Notes: generated by a model not told the origin, from the letters alone. A DNA stretch of 64,000 nt from Rivularia sp. PCC 7116 (GCF_000316665.1 NC_019678.1:682001-746000), one strand, 5' to 3'; counted from the stretch's first letter, positions 45,557 through 55,679 are shown. Numbers and translations: made by a program.

Positions 45557-47824
45557 TCACCTAACAACTTTACCCATATAATTTCCCCATAGTTGAGCAG
45601 CTTGAGCGCTGCTACCGGAAGTGGGAGAATTATCATCGTTTCCTAACCAAATACCCGTAGAAAGTCTTCTTCCGGGAATAAAACCAATAAACCACAAATC
45701 AACATTTTTATCTGTGGTACCGGTTTTTCCACCTTCTCCAAATCCAATAGCAGCACCGCGTCCCGTACCTCTTGTGACTACTTGACGCATCAGATTGGTC
45801 ATAGTACTTGCAACCTGGGTTTTCAAGACTCGCTTGTTGGCTTCTTGATCTTGATTGAAAGAATAAATTACGCGACAGGTTTTCAAGTCGTCGCGGTTTT
45901 TACAGTCGCTGCTATCAAGAATCCGCTTGATAGCATGAGGACGATTCCAAACACCTCTATTACTAATAGCGGCGAAGGCTCCGGTCATTTCTAATACGGT
46001 AGTTTCGCTTTGACCTAATACTAAACCAGGAACAGGATTTAGTTCCGAACGCACTCCCATAAGTTTTGCCAGTTTTACTACTGTATCTAACCCGACATCG
46101 CGAGCAACTCGCAAAGCGACGGGGTTTTCAGAAAGAGCATATCCAGTCGCAACAGTGATTGGAGCAGTACCACCTCTACAAGGTTTATACCTAATACCCT
46201 GCCATCTTACAGAAGTACAGTTATAGGTTCTTCCCGTCGAAATTCCTTTTTCGATAGCGGCAGTGTATGGAAAAACTTTGAAAGTTGAACCGGGCTGTCT
46301 TTTAGCTTGATAGGCACGATTAAACTGGCTAGTAGCAAAATCGCTACCACCAACCATTGCCAAGATACCACCCGTACTCGAATCAAGAGTAACTATTGCT
46401 CCTTGAGAAAAACCAAAAGTTGTTCCAGCAGTTTTGATATGGTTTTTTAATGAAGTTTCGGCTTGAGTTTGAATTTTTGGGTCTAGCTGAGTCTCAATAA
46501 TAAAATTCCCTTCAGCCGCTAAGTCTTTTCCCAAAATAAATTCAAGCTCGTTAAATACATAAGTATAAAAGTAGGGAGCAATTCTTTTGGCTTGACGCTC
46601 GCAAACTTTAGAGCTGACTTCAACCGGCGAACGTCTAGCGCGATTATACTCATCTTGCTTAAGCTCGCCCATTTCGCGCATTCGTTTTAGTACGCGGTTG
46701 CGATATCCGATAATATTTCGTCTGCTTCGGGCATCGCCACAAAAATTAAAACCATTGGGAGCTGGTAAAATTCCTACTAAAGTAGCGGCTTCTGCTGCTG
46801 TTAACTCTTTTGCTGATTTATCAAAATAATACCTTGCAGCATCCTCAAAGCCTGAAGTATTTACTCCTAAATAAACCCGGTTTAGGTAACTAAGTAAAAT
46901 TTCGTCTTTACTATAAAAAGTTTCTAGCTTTAAAGATACAATTGCTTCGCGTACTTTGCGTCCTAAAGAATCCTGTCTGCCTACATAATCCCGAAATAAA
47001 CTGCGGGCTACTTGCTGAGTAACCGTACTAGCACCTTGTTGAACACCACCACTACGAGTATTTATAAATACAGCACGCAAAATACCGTAGGGGTCAACAC
47101 CGAAATGCCAGTTAAAACGACTATCTTCTGAAGCTACTACTGCTGATGACAAATAAGGTCCAAAATCGGACAATTTTTTCAAATCTACGTGAGAGGTGGT
47201 TCGAGGCTCTTGCAAAGGTGTTTCACCATCCCCAGCATAAACTACCACTGGCCCTTGAGTCGCTGCCGGTAAAGGCTTTACAGAAAATTTCAGCCATTCT
47301 ACGCCAATAGCTAAAGCAAGCAAAGCACTGACACCAGCAACTCCCAAACCTGCCATCGTTGCGGCCTTTACGTAAAAAGGTGGGGGATCTACGTATTGTA
47401 AACGTACTGAAGCAGCCAGTTCTGGTGGTCCTAAAGTTAGAACATCACCGTGACGCAACTCCAACGAATCAACTCTACGCTTTCCTCGGTAAATGCCATT
47501 AGTAGATTTTTCATCTTTAATAACAAAAACCGGTTTGCGCTGAGAGGAATCTCGCGATAGCGACAGATGAATTTGGCTTACTACCGGATTTCGTACAACA
47601 ATATCGCAGGATTTGGAACTGCGACCGATCATATAGCGATCGCCAAGCAAAGGATACATTTGAGCCGCTTGAGTCCCAGCGTCTTGTACCCAAAGTTCTG
47701 GCACTCTGGCATTAGGCTTAAGAGCCAGCTTGGAAAAATCGACCCGAGCTTGAATTGTCTGTACTGCTTGAGTCAGTTGACCAAGTAAAGTTTGCGGCTT
47801 TTTAGGGGGTTGAGGGGAACTCAT
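45557..47824 (-). CDS. Class A penicillin-binding protein with N-terminal FHA domain
   Basis: A 755-residue bifunctional cell-wall synthase. An FHA phosphothreonine-recognition domain comes first (about 55-148: YMIGRSSKSCDIVV and KSTNGIYRG). A membrane segment follows near 155-175. The GT51 transglycosylase has catalytic Glu in ASEDSRFNWHFGVD (about 230) and GASTVTQQVARSL. The transpeptidase has the nucleophile Ser in GSTFKVF (about 523), SEN (SENPVALR) and KTGTT. All key residues are present. The FHA domain on the cytoplasmic side suggests control by a Ser/Thr kinase. PBPs with FHA are seen in cyanobacteria. It reads away from the next gene on the other strand. Confidence 0.94.
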   Translation of the reverse strand: MSSPQPPKKPQTLLGQLTQAVQTIQARVDFSKLALKPNARVPELWVQDAGTQAAQMYPLLGDRYMIGRSSKSCDIVVRNPVVSQIHLSLSRDSSQRKPVFVIKDEKSTNGIYRGKRRVDSLELRHGDVLTLGPPELAASVRLQYVDPPPFYVKAATMAGLGVAGVSALLALAIGVEWLKFSVKPLPAATQGPVVVYAGDGETPLQEPRTTSHVDLKKLSDFGPYLSSAVVASEDSRFNWHFGVDPYGILRAVFINTRSGGVQQGASTVTQQVARSLFRDYVGRQDSLGRKVREAIVSLKLETFYSKDEILLSYLNRVYLGVNTSGFEDAARYYFDKSAKELTAAEAATLVGILPAPNGFNFCGDARSRRNIIGYRNRVLKRMREMGELKQDEYNRARRSPVEVSSKVCERQAKRIAPYFYTYVFNELEFILGKDLAAEGNFIIETQLDPKIQTQAETSLKNHIKTAGTTFGFSQGAIVTLDSSTGGILAMVGGSDFATSQFNRAYQAKRQPGSTFKVFPYTAAIEKGISTGRTYNCTSVRWQGIRYKPCRGGTAPITVATGYALSENPVALRVARDVGLDTVVKLAKLMGVRSELNPVPGLVLGQSETTVLEMTGAFAAISNRGVWNRPHAIKRILDSSDCKNRDDLKTCRVIYSFNQDQEANKRVLKTQVASTMTNLMRQVVTRGTGRGAAIGFGEGGKTGTTDKNVDLWFIGFIPGRRLSTGIWLGNDDNSPTSGSSAQAAQLWGNYMGKVVR

Positions 47825-48276
47825 GGGCTATTCACACCACGGTTATTATTTAATAATCGGGCAAAGTAATGCCCTAAAATGCTGTCTTTTCACCATTCTA
47901 CTTATAAGAATATATGAAGTTTAGCAATACGGAATTGTTCCTTATTATATATGATACAAAAAACACACTTAATCATATTATATTTACGGTTGTTTTTATT
48001 ACAACATAACGGCTGCAATAAATCGATTCGTAATGAATTTACAGTCTCGAAAAATTTGTTTATTGTTGCCTTAGAGCTTTGTAAATTCATATTCCCGATC
48101 AAATTAATATAAGTATATTTATCAACTAAGCGGCTGCGAATAAATGATTAATTTTTTACAATTTAAATTTACTAAATATATAAATTTAAAAATACACATC
48201 CCCATTTAGACAGATTTTATAAAGACATTTGTTTGATTTAATGGGCGGTGGTATTAGTTTCGAGGAGTGAATAATT
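47825..48276. other. Intergenic region between PBP and repeat-protein genes
   Basis: About 450 nt, AT-rich. It must contain promoters for both divergent genes. A good ribosome site GAGGAG lies at 48259-48264 before the repeat-protein gene. No other feature was recognised. Confidence 0.4.
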
Positions 48277-49527
48277 ATGAAGGGCAAATTTATAACCCTT
48301 ATTGGCACAGCCCTGACTCTAGCATTAAGTAGCACTGTTGCGGTTGCTCAATCTACTAAATTCCCTGAGAGAGACTTCCCAGAGCGAGAAGAGCCTACAA
48401 GCGTTTCAGAAGCTGATGATACTCTTGTTGCAGCAGCAGAAGAAGAACTTTCGCCAGATGCAATGGAAATATTGTGCCAGCGTTTCCCATTAAATTCTCG
48501 TTGCCAAGGCGCAAATGCAGCAACACCTTCTTCTGACGAAACAACAGAGGAAAGCACTCCTGCCGAAGATAGCATTTCACCAGAAAATAGTATAGAAGAA
48601 ACTACACCAGGGGCACCTCTTCCCGATTCTTCTCCAGAAGGCATAACTCCAGCACCTGAAGAACCTCTTCCTGGAACAACTCCTGAAGGTTTAACTCCAT
48701 TGCCTGGTTCAGTTCCAGGAGACGAAGTAACTCCGAGTGAGGATGATGCTCCTACAAACATCACTCCAATGCCTGGTACAACTCCTGAAGGAGAAGTAAC
48801 TCCTAGTGAGGATGATGCTCCTACAAACATCACTCCAATGCCTGGTACAACTCCTGAAGGAGAAGTAACTCCGAGTGAGGATGATGCTCCTACAAACATC
48901 ACTCCAATGCCTGGTACAACTCCTGAAGGAGAAGTAACTCCGAGTGAGGATGATGCTCCTACAAACATCACTCCAATGCCTGGTACAACTCCTGAAGGAG
49001 AAGTAACTCCTAGTGAGGATGATGCTCCTACAAACATCACTCCAATGCCTGGTACAACTCCTGAAGGAGAAGTAACTCCTAGTGAGGATGATGCTCCTAC
49101 AAACATCACTCCAATGCCTGGTACAACTCCTGAAGGAGAAGCAACTCCTAGTGAGGATGATGCTCCTACAAACATCACCCCAATGCCTGGTACAACTCCT
49201 GAAGGAGAAGCAACTCCGAGTGAGGATGATGCTCCTACAAACATCACTCCAATGCCTGGTACAACTCCGAGTGAGGATGATGCTCCCACAAACATCACTC
49301 CAAACGAAGACAGCGTAACTCCTGAAGGAGAAGCAACTCCTAGTGAAGAGGATGATGCTCCCACAAACATTACTCCAACTCCAGACGGCGTAACTCCTGA
49401 TTCTGATTCTCCCAGCAACATGGATAATCCAGGAGGAACAAGTCTTCCCGATGCCGATATTCCTGCCAATACTGAAGAACAAACAAATCCCAGTGAAGGT
49501 GGAGCAAAAATATTAGCTCCTCAGTAA
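48277..49527 (+). CDS. Secreted acidic repeat protein (23-residue tandem repeats)
   Basis: A 416-residue exported protein. A signal peptide spans about residues 1-24 (LIGTALTLALSSTVAVAQS). A short N-terminal region contains two Cys (EILCQRFPLNSRCQ). Then come eight near-identical 23-residue units of the type GEVTPSEDDAPTNITPMPG plus TTPE, then degenerate copies. Each unit equals 69 bp in DNA. The mature chain is acidic and unstructured, with no membrane anchor or sorting motif visible. Possible surface or extracellular matrix component, or a Ca-binding linker. No known family. The repeats should be unstable and length-variable between strains. A strong ribosome site precedes the ATG. Confidence 0.75.
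   Translation: MKGKFITLIGTALTLALSSTVAVAQSTKFPERDFPEREEPTSVSEADDTLVAAAEEELSPDAMEILCQRFPLNSRCQGANAATPSSDETTEESTPAEDSISPENSIEETTPGAPLPDSSPEGITPAPEEPLPGTTPEGLTPLPGSVPGDEVTPSEDDAPTNITPMPGTTPEGEVTPSEDDAPTNITPMPGTTPEGEVTPSEDDAPTNITPMPGTTPEGEVTPSEDDAPTNITPMPGTTPEGEVTPSEDDAPTNITPMPGTTPEGEVTPSEDDAPTNITPMPGTTPEGEATPSEDDAPTNITPMPGTTPEGEATPSEDDAPTNITPMPGTTPSEDDAPTNITPNEDSVTPEGEATPSEEDDAPTNITPTPDGVTPDSDSPSNMDNPGGTSLPDADIPANTEEQTNPSEGGAKILAPQ
48719..49291. repeat. Tandem 69-bp coding repeats
   Basis: Eight copies of a 69-bp unit encode the repeat region of the secreted protein above. They are almost identical at DNA level, with only third-base changes and one GTA-to-GCA change. They continue as shorter degenerate units to about 49390. 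Recent expansion by slippage or recombination is likely. Confidence 0.9.
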
Positions 49528-49852
49528 CAGATAAAATCCGATACAAACTTAGTGGAAAACAAGAAAAAATAAGGGTAATACAAAAAGTAGATTCTGGTTT
49601 CTCAAGAATTGGTGGTTAGGTTGAAAGCTATACCTGAAGCCAATAATGAGTATCCAGAATTTTTTCTTATTTGCCCCCTTACTAACAAACCTGGTTCTCA
49701 AAACACCGGGTTTCTAAATATCTCAAACATTCATAGCTAAAATATTATTGCGAACCCCAAATCCAAGCAATCTTGCGATCTTAATATGAGATTATTAACT
49801 GTAGCTTTTTATTTCATAAGCTGATTTTCGCAAAATAAGAAATTAAGAAAGC
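49528..49852. other. Convergent intergenic region
   Basis: About 325 nt between the repeat protein and lspA. No clear terminator or gene was found. Confidence 0.3.
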
Positions 49853-50329
49853 TTATCGCATAGCACGGGGATTCGGAGGTGTTTTTTGGAAAGAAGCAAT
49901 GATTAAGCAGGCAATACCAATATTAATAAATACATCTGCCAAATTAAATACTGGAAAATTAATCAGTTTGAAATCAAGAAAATCTATAACATAGCTATAG
50001 ACAAACCTATCAATACCATTGCCCATCGCTCCACTTAAAATTAAACCGTATCCCCATTGCTCCCAGCGAAGCAAAAATGGAGTAAACAAAGCTAATGCCA
50101 TCAACGCCACGCTTACTAACAAAGATAGCCAGCGCAACCACTCTACTTTGCCCGCAAATAGACTAAAAGCAGCCCCAGTATTCTGAACATAAGTAAAGTG
50201 AAATATTCCTTGTATTAACGGTCGTGTTTCGCCTAAATTAAAAGTTTGTATAACCCAGTATTTTGTCAGTTGATCCAACAAAACACCAGCAATAGCAGCG
50301 ATCCAAAAGATGCGATTTCTTAAGTACAT
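49853..50329 (-). CDS. lspA: Lipoprotein signal peptidase (signal peptidase II)
   Basis: Cleaves signal peptides of diacylated lipoproteins in the inner membrane. It is 158 residues with four predicted membrane segments. Both catalytic Asp regions are visible: GAMGNGIDRFVYSYVIDFLDF (about 107-127) and FNLADVFINIG (about 131-141). The N-terminal LDQLTKYWV is also conserved. It lies 20 nt downstream of bioY on the same strand, a common cyanobacterial pairing. PstS in this window is one likely substrate. Function is clear. Confidence 0.96.
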   Translation of the reverse strand: MYLRNRIFWIAAIAGVLLDQLTKYWVIQTFNLGETRPLIQGIFHFTYVQNTGAAFSLFAGKVEWLRWLSLLVSVALMALALFTPFLLRWEQWGYGLILSGAMGNGIDRFVYSYVIDFLDFKLINFPVFNLADVFINIGIACLIIASFQKTPPNPRAMR

Positions 50330-50349
50330 AAAGTATTAGTTATTAATAA

Positions 50350-50937
50350 CTAATAAAACATTAAATGCCGCAGTACGTATGCTATTACGGTAACGACACA
50401 AACTACAGCTAATTGTCCCGGTAATGCAAACAATGAATACTTAAGGATTGCTTGCAATAATGATAAATTTTCTGTACCCTGCCAACCTAAAACATAAGTA
50501 ATGACCAAATAACTAATACCGCACAGATGAACTGTTAACAAGCCACAAATACAACTAAATGCCAAAGTTTCTAATTTAGGTCTGGCTTTAAAGGCAAACA
50601 AACCGCAAATCCAAGCTCCAGGAATAAAACCCACCAAGTATCCAAACTGAGAAAGCTTGACGTAGCCGATTCCTCCGCCATCTGCAAATACTGGCAATAG
50701 AGTCAAGCCCATAACTAGATAAGCAATCTGTGAAAGGGCACCAGCATTTTTACCTCCCAGACAACCAACTAACAGCACCCCACCAATTTGATAGGTGACT
50801 CCTAAAGAAAAAGCATGAACTCCTTGGTTACCCCAACTCCAAGGCAGGGTGGTAATATAGGCTTCCAAAAAGGTACCACCCATAGTTAGTAGTAAGCCAA
50901 TCATTGACCATAATAATTGGTTGGATGCGGCTAACAT
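50350..50937 (-). CDS. bioY: Biotin transporter BioY (ECF substrate-binding subunit)
   Basis: Membrane protein of 195 residues that binds biotin. It works alone at low efficiency or with ECF ATPase and T subunits, which are not seen here. Six hydrophobic segments are predicted. The BioY segments are ITLPWSWGNQGVHAFSLGV-like at about 29-47 and GGIGYVKLSQFGYLVGFIPG (about 87-106), with the family QxxYLVxGL-type helix QIAYLVMGLTLLPVFADGG. Unusually, the short N-terminal region has no BirA-type operator that I can see upstream. Followed by lspA after 20 nt, likely an operon. Confidence 0.9.
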   Translation of the reverse strand: MLAASNQLLWSMIGLLLTMGGTFLEAYITTLPWSWGNQGVHAFSLGVTYQIGGVLLVGCLGGKNAGALSQIAYLVMGLTLLPVFADGGGIGYVKLSQFGYLVGFIPGAWICGLFAFKARPKLETLAFSCICGLLTVHLCGISYLVITYVLGWQGTENLSLLQAILKYSLFALPGQLAVVCVVTVIAYVLRHLMFY

Positions 50938-51558
50938 TTAAAAAACACTCATACAAAAATCGGAAAATAATGTTTTGCTATTTGTTGAATAATTAACAAA
51001 TATACTAATGCTTCTTTATTTGTGTCGCATCCTAGTTTAATGCGTCTAACTACAAGTGTCCAAAATTCTAGTCAAAACAATGAGGGAAACCTACACTAGT
51101 TAGAACGCATTTTTAATCTTTACACTTACTAATATTTTTATAGCTTTATTGATATTGTCTTTACGGTTTCCACACCCATTCGGTAAAATATCTTAACTTG
51201 CATCTGGTTGTTAATACAAAAACACACATACTCAATATTTATTTATTCATATATATATTCTGTGCTTAAAAACTTTCATTACTCTTTAAAACAAGCTTGA
51301 TTTTGATCGACCTAACTTTGACTCAGTATAATTCGCAAATTAAAGAAGTTATTAGAGATATAGAACAAAATTTCTAATGTATTATTTATTTCTTTAATAC
51401 AAGCAAATACATGTAAGAAAGTTACGTTCGCAATAAATGTATGTTTTTGCGTAAATACAGTACAGATAAGCATAGTTAGCTGGTTTTGTTAACCTTATCT
51501 TTACTGATTAGCTGTATATTATAAACGATACCTGCAAAATTACTCAACTTGCACATCT
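50938..51558. other. Divergent intergenic region bioY / pstS
   Basis: About 620 nt that must hold the promoters of bioY and of the pst operon. A possible Pho box is listed separately. No RNA gene was recognised. Confidence 0.45.
51489..51506 (+). promoter_or_regulatory. Possible Pho box upstream of pstS
   Basis: TTAACCT at 51489-51495 and TTTACTG at 51500-51506 are two half-sites 11 nt apart. They resemble the cyanobacterial SphR/PhoB-type repeat (CTTAACCT units, 11-nt period). TATATT at 51515-51520 could be the -10. The second half-site is weak, so this is tentative. Confidence 0.35.
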
Positions 51559-52704
51559 ATGTTTTCTACTAAGTCTGTAGCGAAAAAATCTCGTTTTGCT
51601 TCTCTATTCTCAGTATTAGCACTTACTGTTACTTTGGCTGCTTGTGGCGGTGGTGAAGGAACCGATAACGCTGGTGGAGATAGTCCTAATGCTACCGATG
51701 TAGCTGCTAACACCAAATTAGATTTAGGTGGAGACACAACTTTAGATGGCGCGGGCGCATCTTTCCCAAGATTGCTTTATGAGCGTTGGTTTAAAGACAT
51801 TAATGCTAAGTATCCTAATCTCCGAGTGAACTATCAGTCAGTTGGTAGTGGTGCTGGTGTTAGACAATTTACCGCTGGTACAGTCGATTTCGGTGCAAGC
51901 GACGTAGCAATGAAGGACGAAGAAATCGAAAAGATAGACAGAGGCGTTCTGTTACTACCTATGACTGGTGGTAGCGTTGTATTTGCTTATAACTTACCCG
52001 GAGTAGAAGGTCTTAAATTGCCACGTGCAGTTTACACCGATATTTTGTTAGGCAAAATTACTAAGTGGAATGATGCCAAAATTGCTGCGGCAAACCCTGG
52101 AGTTAATCTTCCCGACCAAAACATCACAATAGTACATCGTTCCGATGGTAGTGGTACAACTGCTGTATTGACAAAGCACTTGAGCGCTGTTAGCCCAGAC
52201 TGGAAGAGCGGTCCTGGCGAAGGTAAAACTGTATCTTGGCCTACCGGAATTGGCGCTAAAGGAAATGAAGGTATTACCGCTCAAGTTAAGCAAACTCCTG
52301 GTTCTATTGGTTATGTAGAGTACGGTTACGCTAAGAACCAAGGTTTGACTATGGCGAGTTTGGAAAATAAATCAGGTAAATTTGTTGAACCCAGCGACGA
52401 AGCTGCATCTAAAGCTTTGGGAGCAATCGAACTACCAGAAAATCTCCGTGCTTTTATTGAAGATCCAGAAGGAGATGAAGTTTATCCTATTGTTACCTAC
52501 ACCTGGCTTTTGGCTTATAAGAAATATGACAATCCTGCTAAAGCCAAAGCTGTAGAAGCAATGGTTGAATATGGTTTGACTGAAGGTCAGAAAGTAAGTA
52601 CAGAACTTGGTTACGTTCCTTTACCTGCGAATGTTGTTGAGAAAGTCGCTGCTGCTGCTGACGCAATCAGCCCCGAGTACAACATTAATGTTGCTGCTAA
52701 GTAG
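51559..52704 (+). CDS. pstS: Phosphate ABC transporter substrate-binding lipoprotein
   Basis: A 381-residue periplasmic phosphate-binding protein. A lipoprotein signal ends in LTLAACGGG with lipidated Cys29, processed by LspA. The mature domain starts with TTLDGAGASFPRLLYERW and has VNYQSVGSGAGVRQF and FGASDVAMK. It also has HRSDGSGTTAVLTKHLS, the phosphate-contacting loops of PstS. Length is usual. It opens the pst operon: pstC follows 112 nt later. Expression is expected to rise under phosphate starvation through a SphS-SphR-type system. Confidence 0.96.
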   Translation: MFSTKSVAKKSRFASLFSVLALTVTLAACGGGEGTDNAGGDSPNATDVAANTKLDLGGDTTLDGAGASFPRLLYERWFKDINAKYPNLRVNYQSVGSGAGVRQFTAGTVDFGASDVAMKDEEIEKIDRGVLLLPMTGGSVVFAYNLPGVEGLKLPRAVYTDILLGKITKWNDAKIAAANPGVNLPDQNITIVHRSDGSGTTAVLTKHLSAVSPDWKSGPGEGKTVSWPTGIGAKGNEGITAQVKQTPGSIGYVEYGYAKNQGLTMASLENKSGKFVEPSDEAASKALGAIELPENLRAFIEDPEGDEVYPIVTYTWLLAYKKYDNPAKAKAVEAMVEYGLTEGQKVSTELGYVPLPANVVEKVAAAADAISPEYNINVAAK

Positions 52705-52816
52705 TAAGTAATGGTTGAAAGTAGATTGTTCAACCAAGTGCGATCAAAATTTAATTAGTCAAAGAATAATGTGGTTCGCTCCCACATTTTCTCTATTACA
52801 TGGGTAAAGTTTTTTT

Positions 52817-53779
52817 ATGAATGCACCAACCCAAAATAGTCAAACAGACGGAAAAAACCGCTCTGAAGCAGATAGAAAGCTTGACAGCAGTTTTATTTGG
52901 GCAACGCGAATTTTTGCTTTCGGTATTGCCGCCATTTTGCTATGGATCGGATTTCAGGTCGCTGTCCAGGGATTTCCGGCGCTACAGGAATTTGGTCTTG
53001 GCTTTTTATTCAATGCTGCTTGGGACCCAGTTAGAAGTAACTACGGAGTACTGCCCCAAATTTACGGAACTTTAGCTAGTTCTTTTATCGGTTTGTTAAT
53101 TGCAGTACCCATTGGCGTTGGAACCGCTGTATTGTTGAGCGAAAATATATTGCCGCTGTCAGTGCGAACCGTGCTGGTTTTTCTAGTGGAGCTGCTAGCA
53201 GCAATTCCCAGCGTTGTATATGGTTTGTGGGGAATTTTCGTTTTAATTCCTTTCTTGGGAGGTGTTGGTCAATGGCTGAATCAGTACTTTGGTTGGATAC
53301 CACTATTTAGCCGTCCCGAATCGGGAGCAATTGGCGGTCCTGGATTGCTACCTGCCGGACTTATCCTAGTAATTATGACTTTGCCGATTATTACAGCAAT
53401 TTCTCGCGATGCACTGGCTTCAGTACCTAACAATTTGCGCGAAGCTGCTTATGGATTGGGATGTACTCGTTGGGAAACACTTATCAAAGTAATTATTCCT
53501 GCTGCATTTTCCGGTATTGTCAGTGCCATTATGCTAGCACTCGGTCGGGCTATGGGAGAAACGATGGCTGTAACCATGTTGATTGGTAACTCCAACAGAA
53601 TCAGTCCTTCTTTGTTTGCACCTAGCAATACAATTGCTTCTTTATTAGCAAATCAATTTGCAGAAGCTGGTGGATTACAAATCAGTGCCTTAATGTACGC
53701 TGCTTTTGTACTGTTTATATTGACTTTGGTTGTCAATATTTTGGCTGAGTTAGTAGTGTTGCGAGTCAAGCAACTGTAA
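52817..53779 (+). CDS. pstC: Phosphate ABC transporter permease PstC
   Basis: A 320-residue inner-membrane permease with about six membrane segments after a polar N-terminal tail. The family region GFLFNAAWDPVRSNYGVLPQ (about 66-85) is the PstC hallmark, and the cytoplasmic coupling loop NNLREAAYGLGCTRWETLIK (about 209-228) contacts PstB. Forms a heterodimer with PstA, whose gene follows after 21 nt. Part of pstSCAB. Confidence 0.96.
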   Translation: MNAPTQNSQTDGKNRSEADRKLDSSFIWATRIFAFGIAAILLWIGFQVAVQGFPALQEFGLGFLFNAAWDPVRSNYGVLPQIYGTLASSFIGLLIAVPIGVGTAVLLSENILPLSVRTVLVFLVELLAAIPSVVYGLWGIFVLIPFLGGVGQWLNQYFGWIPLFSRPESGAIGGPGLLPAGLILVIMTLPIITAISRDALASVPNNLREAAYGLGCTRWETLIKVIIPAAFSGIVSAIMLALGRAMGETMAVTMLIGNSNRISPSLFAPSNTIASLLANQFAEAGGLQISALMYAAFVLFILTLVVNILAELVVLRVKQL

Positions 53780-53800
53780 AAAGACAAGGTGTGTTAAATA

Positions 53801-54682
53801 ATGACTAGTTTTTCCGACCCACAGGATTTCCCTCGGGGTAGCTTACAGGGTTCAGCAAGCTCTCCTCGCACGCTATTCAATAATTTAATGAATGGTGTGA
53901 TATTCGTTTGCGCTGGCTTAGCTTTATTACCTTTACTACTGGTACTTTCTTATCTACTTATCAAAGGCTTCGGTAGTCTAAGTTTAGATTTGTTTTACAA
54001 ATTACCTCCAGCACCTTTGGATAAAGGTGGTGGTTTCGGTAATGCCATTGTCGGTACTTTGATAATGGTGGGAATTGGGGCTGCAATTAGCGTACCAATT
54101 GGAGTCGCAGCAGCAGTTTATCTCACTGAATTTAGCAAGGGACAAACGGCTCGTTGGATTCGCTTCGCTACCAACGTTTTGAGCGGAGTTCCTTCAATTA
54201 TTGCTGGAGTTGTAACCTATGGTATTTTAGTCGCAACTAAGTATGTTGGATATTCTGCTATTGCAGGTGGGGTGGCTTTATCAATTTTGATGTTGCCAAT
54301 TATCGTTAGAACTACAGACGAAGCCTTGCAGTTAGTATCTAAAGATTTGCGCCAAGCAGCTGTTGGAATTGGAGCTACCAACTATCAAACGGTTTTACTA
54401 GTAGTATTGCCTGCGGCTTTACCATCAATTATTACTGGTGTTACCTTATCTATTGCTCGTGCAGCAGGAGAAACTGCACCTCTAATCTTTACTGCTTTAT
54501 TCTCCTTCTTCTGGGTCAGAAATTTAACCGAACCAACCGCTTCTCTTGCTGTTTTGGTTTATAACTTTGCAACATCTTTCGACAACAACCAGCAATCGGT
54601 TGCTTGGGCTGCATCTTTAGTTTTGGTACTAATGGTTTTAATTTCTAGCATCATTGCTCGCTTTACAACTCGTAGCAAATAG
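53801..54682 (+). CDS. pstA: Phosphate ABC transporter permease PstA
   Basis: A 293-residue membrane permease with six predicted membrane segments. GGFGNAIVGTLIMVGIGAAI (about 76-95) and the coupling loop KDLRQAAVGIGATNYQTVLL (about 181-200) are typical of PstA. It pairs with PstC to form the phosphate channel. The pstB gene follows after 147 nt, a longer gap than between pstC and pstA, but with no terminator visible. All on the plus strand. Confidence 0.96.
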   Translation: MTSFSDPQDFPRGSLQGSASSPRTLFNNLMNGVIFVCAGLALLPLLLVLSYLLIKGFGSLSLDLFYKLPPAPLDKGGGFGNAIVGTLIMVGIGAAISVPIGVAAAVYLTEFSKGQTARWIRFATNVLSGVPSIIAGVVTYGILVATKYVGYSAIAGGVALSILMLPIIVRTTDEALQLVSKDLRQAAVGIGATNYQTVLLVVLPAALPSIITGVTLSIARAAGETAPLIFTALFSFFWVRNLTEPTASLAVLVYNFATSFDNNQQSVAWAASLVLVLMVLISSIIARFTTRSK

Positions 54683-54829
54683 AGTTGCTCTAAAAAGTTA
54701 GGTAAAATTTGGGTTAGATTAAAATCAATATAATTTTTCCCAAAGGTAATAAAAGAGCATTTAGTCAGGCATCTAAGAGAAGAACGCAAGAGATTTTAAG
54801 CTTTCGGAGAAACAATTCACGTAATATTT

Positions 54830-55633
54830 ATGGCTACACATATTTCCACCGCGCAAGACACCCAAACTGTATTACGGACAGAAGCACTAAACGTTTATTA
54901 CGGTAAATTTTTGGCACTAAAGGATATCTATATGGATATCCCTAAAAATCAAGTAACAGCTTTTATTGGTCCTTCAGGATGCGGTAAAAGTACTTTACTC
55001 AGGTGCTTTAATCGTCTTAATGACTTGATTGACGTATTTAGAGCCGAAGGAAAAATTCTATATAATGGGGAAAATTTGTACGCCCCCAAAATCGATCCCG
55101 TAGAAGTACGCCGTAGAATTGGGATGGTATTTCAAAGACCAAATCCATTTCCCAAATCAATTTATGAAAATATTGCTTTTGGAGCTAGAATTAATGGCTT
55201 TAAAGGTGATATGGATAAGTTGGTGGAAGAATCCCTTAAAGGAGCGGGTTTATGGGAAGAAGTTAAAGACAAATTAAATCAAAGTGGATTGTCCATATCT
55301 GGGGGACAGCAACAGCGTTTGTGTATTGCACGGGCAATCGCAGTCAAACCTGATGTTATTTTAATGGACGAACCTTGCTCTGCTCTTGACCCCATTTCTA
55401 CAAATAAGGTAGAAGAATTGATTAAACAACTCAAAGAGCAATTTACCGTTGTTATCGTTACTCACAATATGCAGCAAGCATCACGAGTATCTGACATGAC
55501 AGCATTATTTTATGTAAACACAAAACAAGGTGGTCGCAACGGTTATTTGGTAGAATACAACCAAACTGAGAAAATTTTCCAAGACCCTCAACAAGAAGAA
55601 ACCAAAGACTACATCAGTGGCAAGTTTGGTTAA
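54830..55633 (+). CDS. pstB: Phosphate ABC transporter ATPase PstB
   Basis: A 267-residue ATPase that drives phosphate uptake by PstSCA. Walker A is GPSGCGKST (about 46-54), the Q-loop region is [15 protein letters not shown], the ABC signature [10 protein letters not shown] (about 152-161) and Walker [13 protein letters not shown], followed by the H-loop in [16 protein letters not shown] at the N-terminus is also typical. The gene ends the operon and is followed by a strong terminator. No PhoU gene follows. Confidence 0.97.
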   Translation: MATHISTAQDTQTVLRTEALNVYYGKFLALKDIYMDIPKNQVTAFIGPSGCGKSTLLRCFNRLNDLIDVFRAEGKILYNGENLYAPKIDPVEVRRRIGMVFQRPNPFPKSIYENIAFGARINGFKGDMDKLVEESLKGAGLWEEVKDKLNQSGLSISGGQQQRLCIARAIAVKPDVILMDEPCSALDPISTNKVEELIKQLKEQFTVVIVTHNMQQASRVSDMTALFYVNTKQGGRNGYLVEYNQTEKIFQDPQQEETKDYISGKFG

Positions 55634-55679
55634 ATCTTGGATATTTTTTAACACTAGCTACAAACTATGTTGAATACAA

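Noticed and set aside
48719-49291. Direct repeats considered as a CRISPR array
   Set aside because: The unit is a multiple of three, encodes protein without spacers, and no cas genes are near.
48348-49482. Minus-strand frames of 373 and 257 residues opposite the 69-bp repeat gene
   Set aside because: Repeat-derived shadows. The plus-strand gene has a signal peptide and a strong ribosome site.
50938-51558. Search for a BirA operator or biotin-linked element upstream of bioY
   Set aside because: No recognisable inverted repeat of the right type was found.
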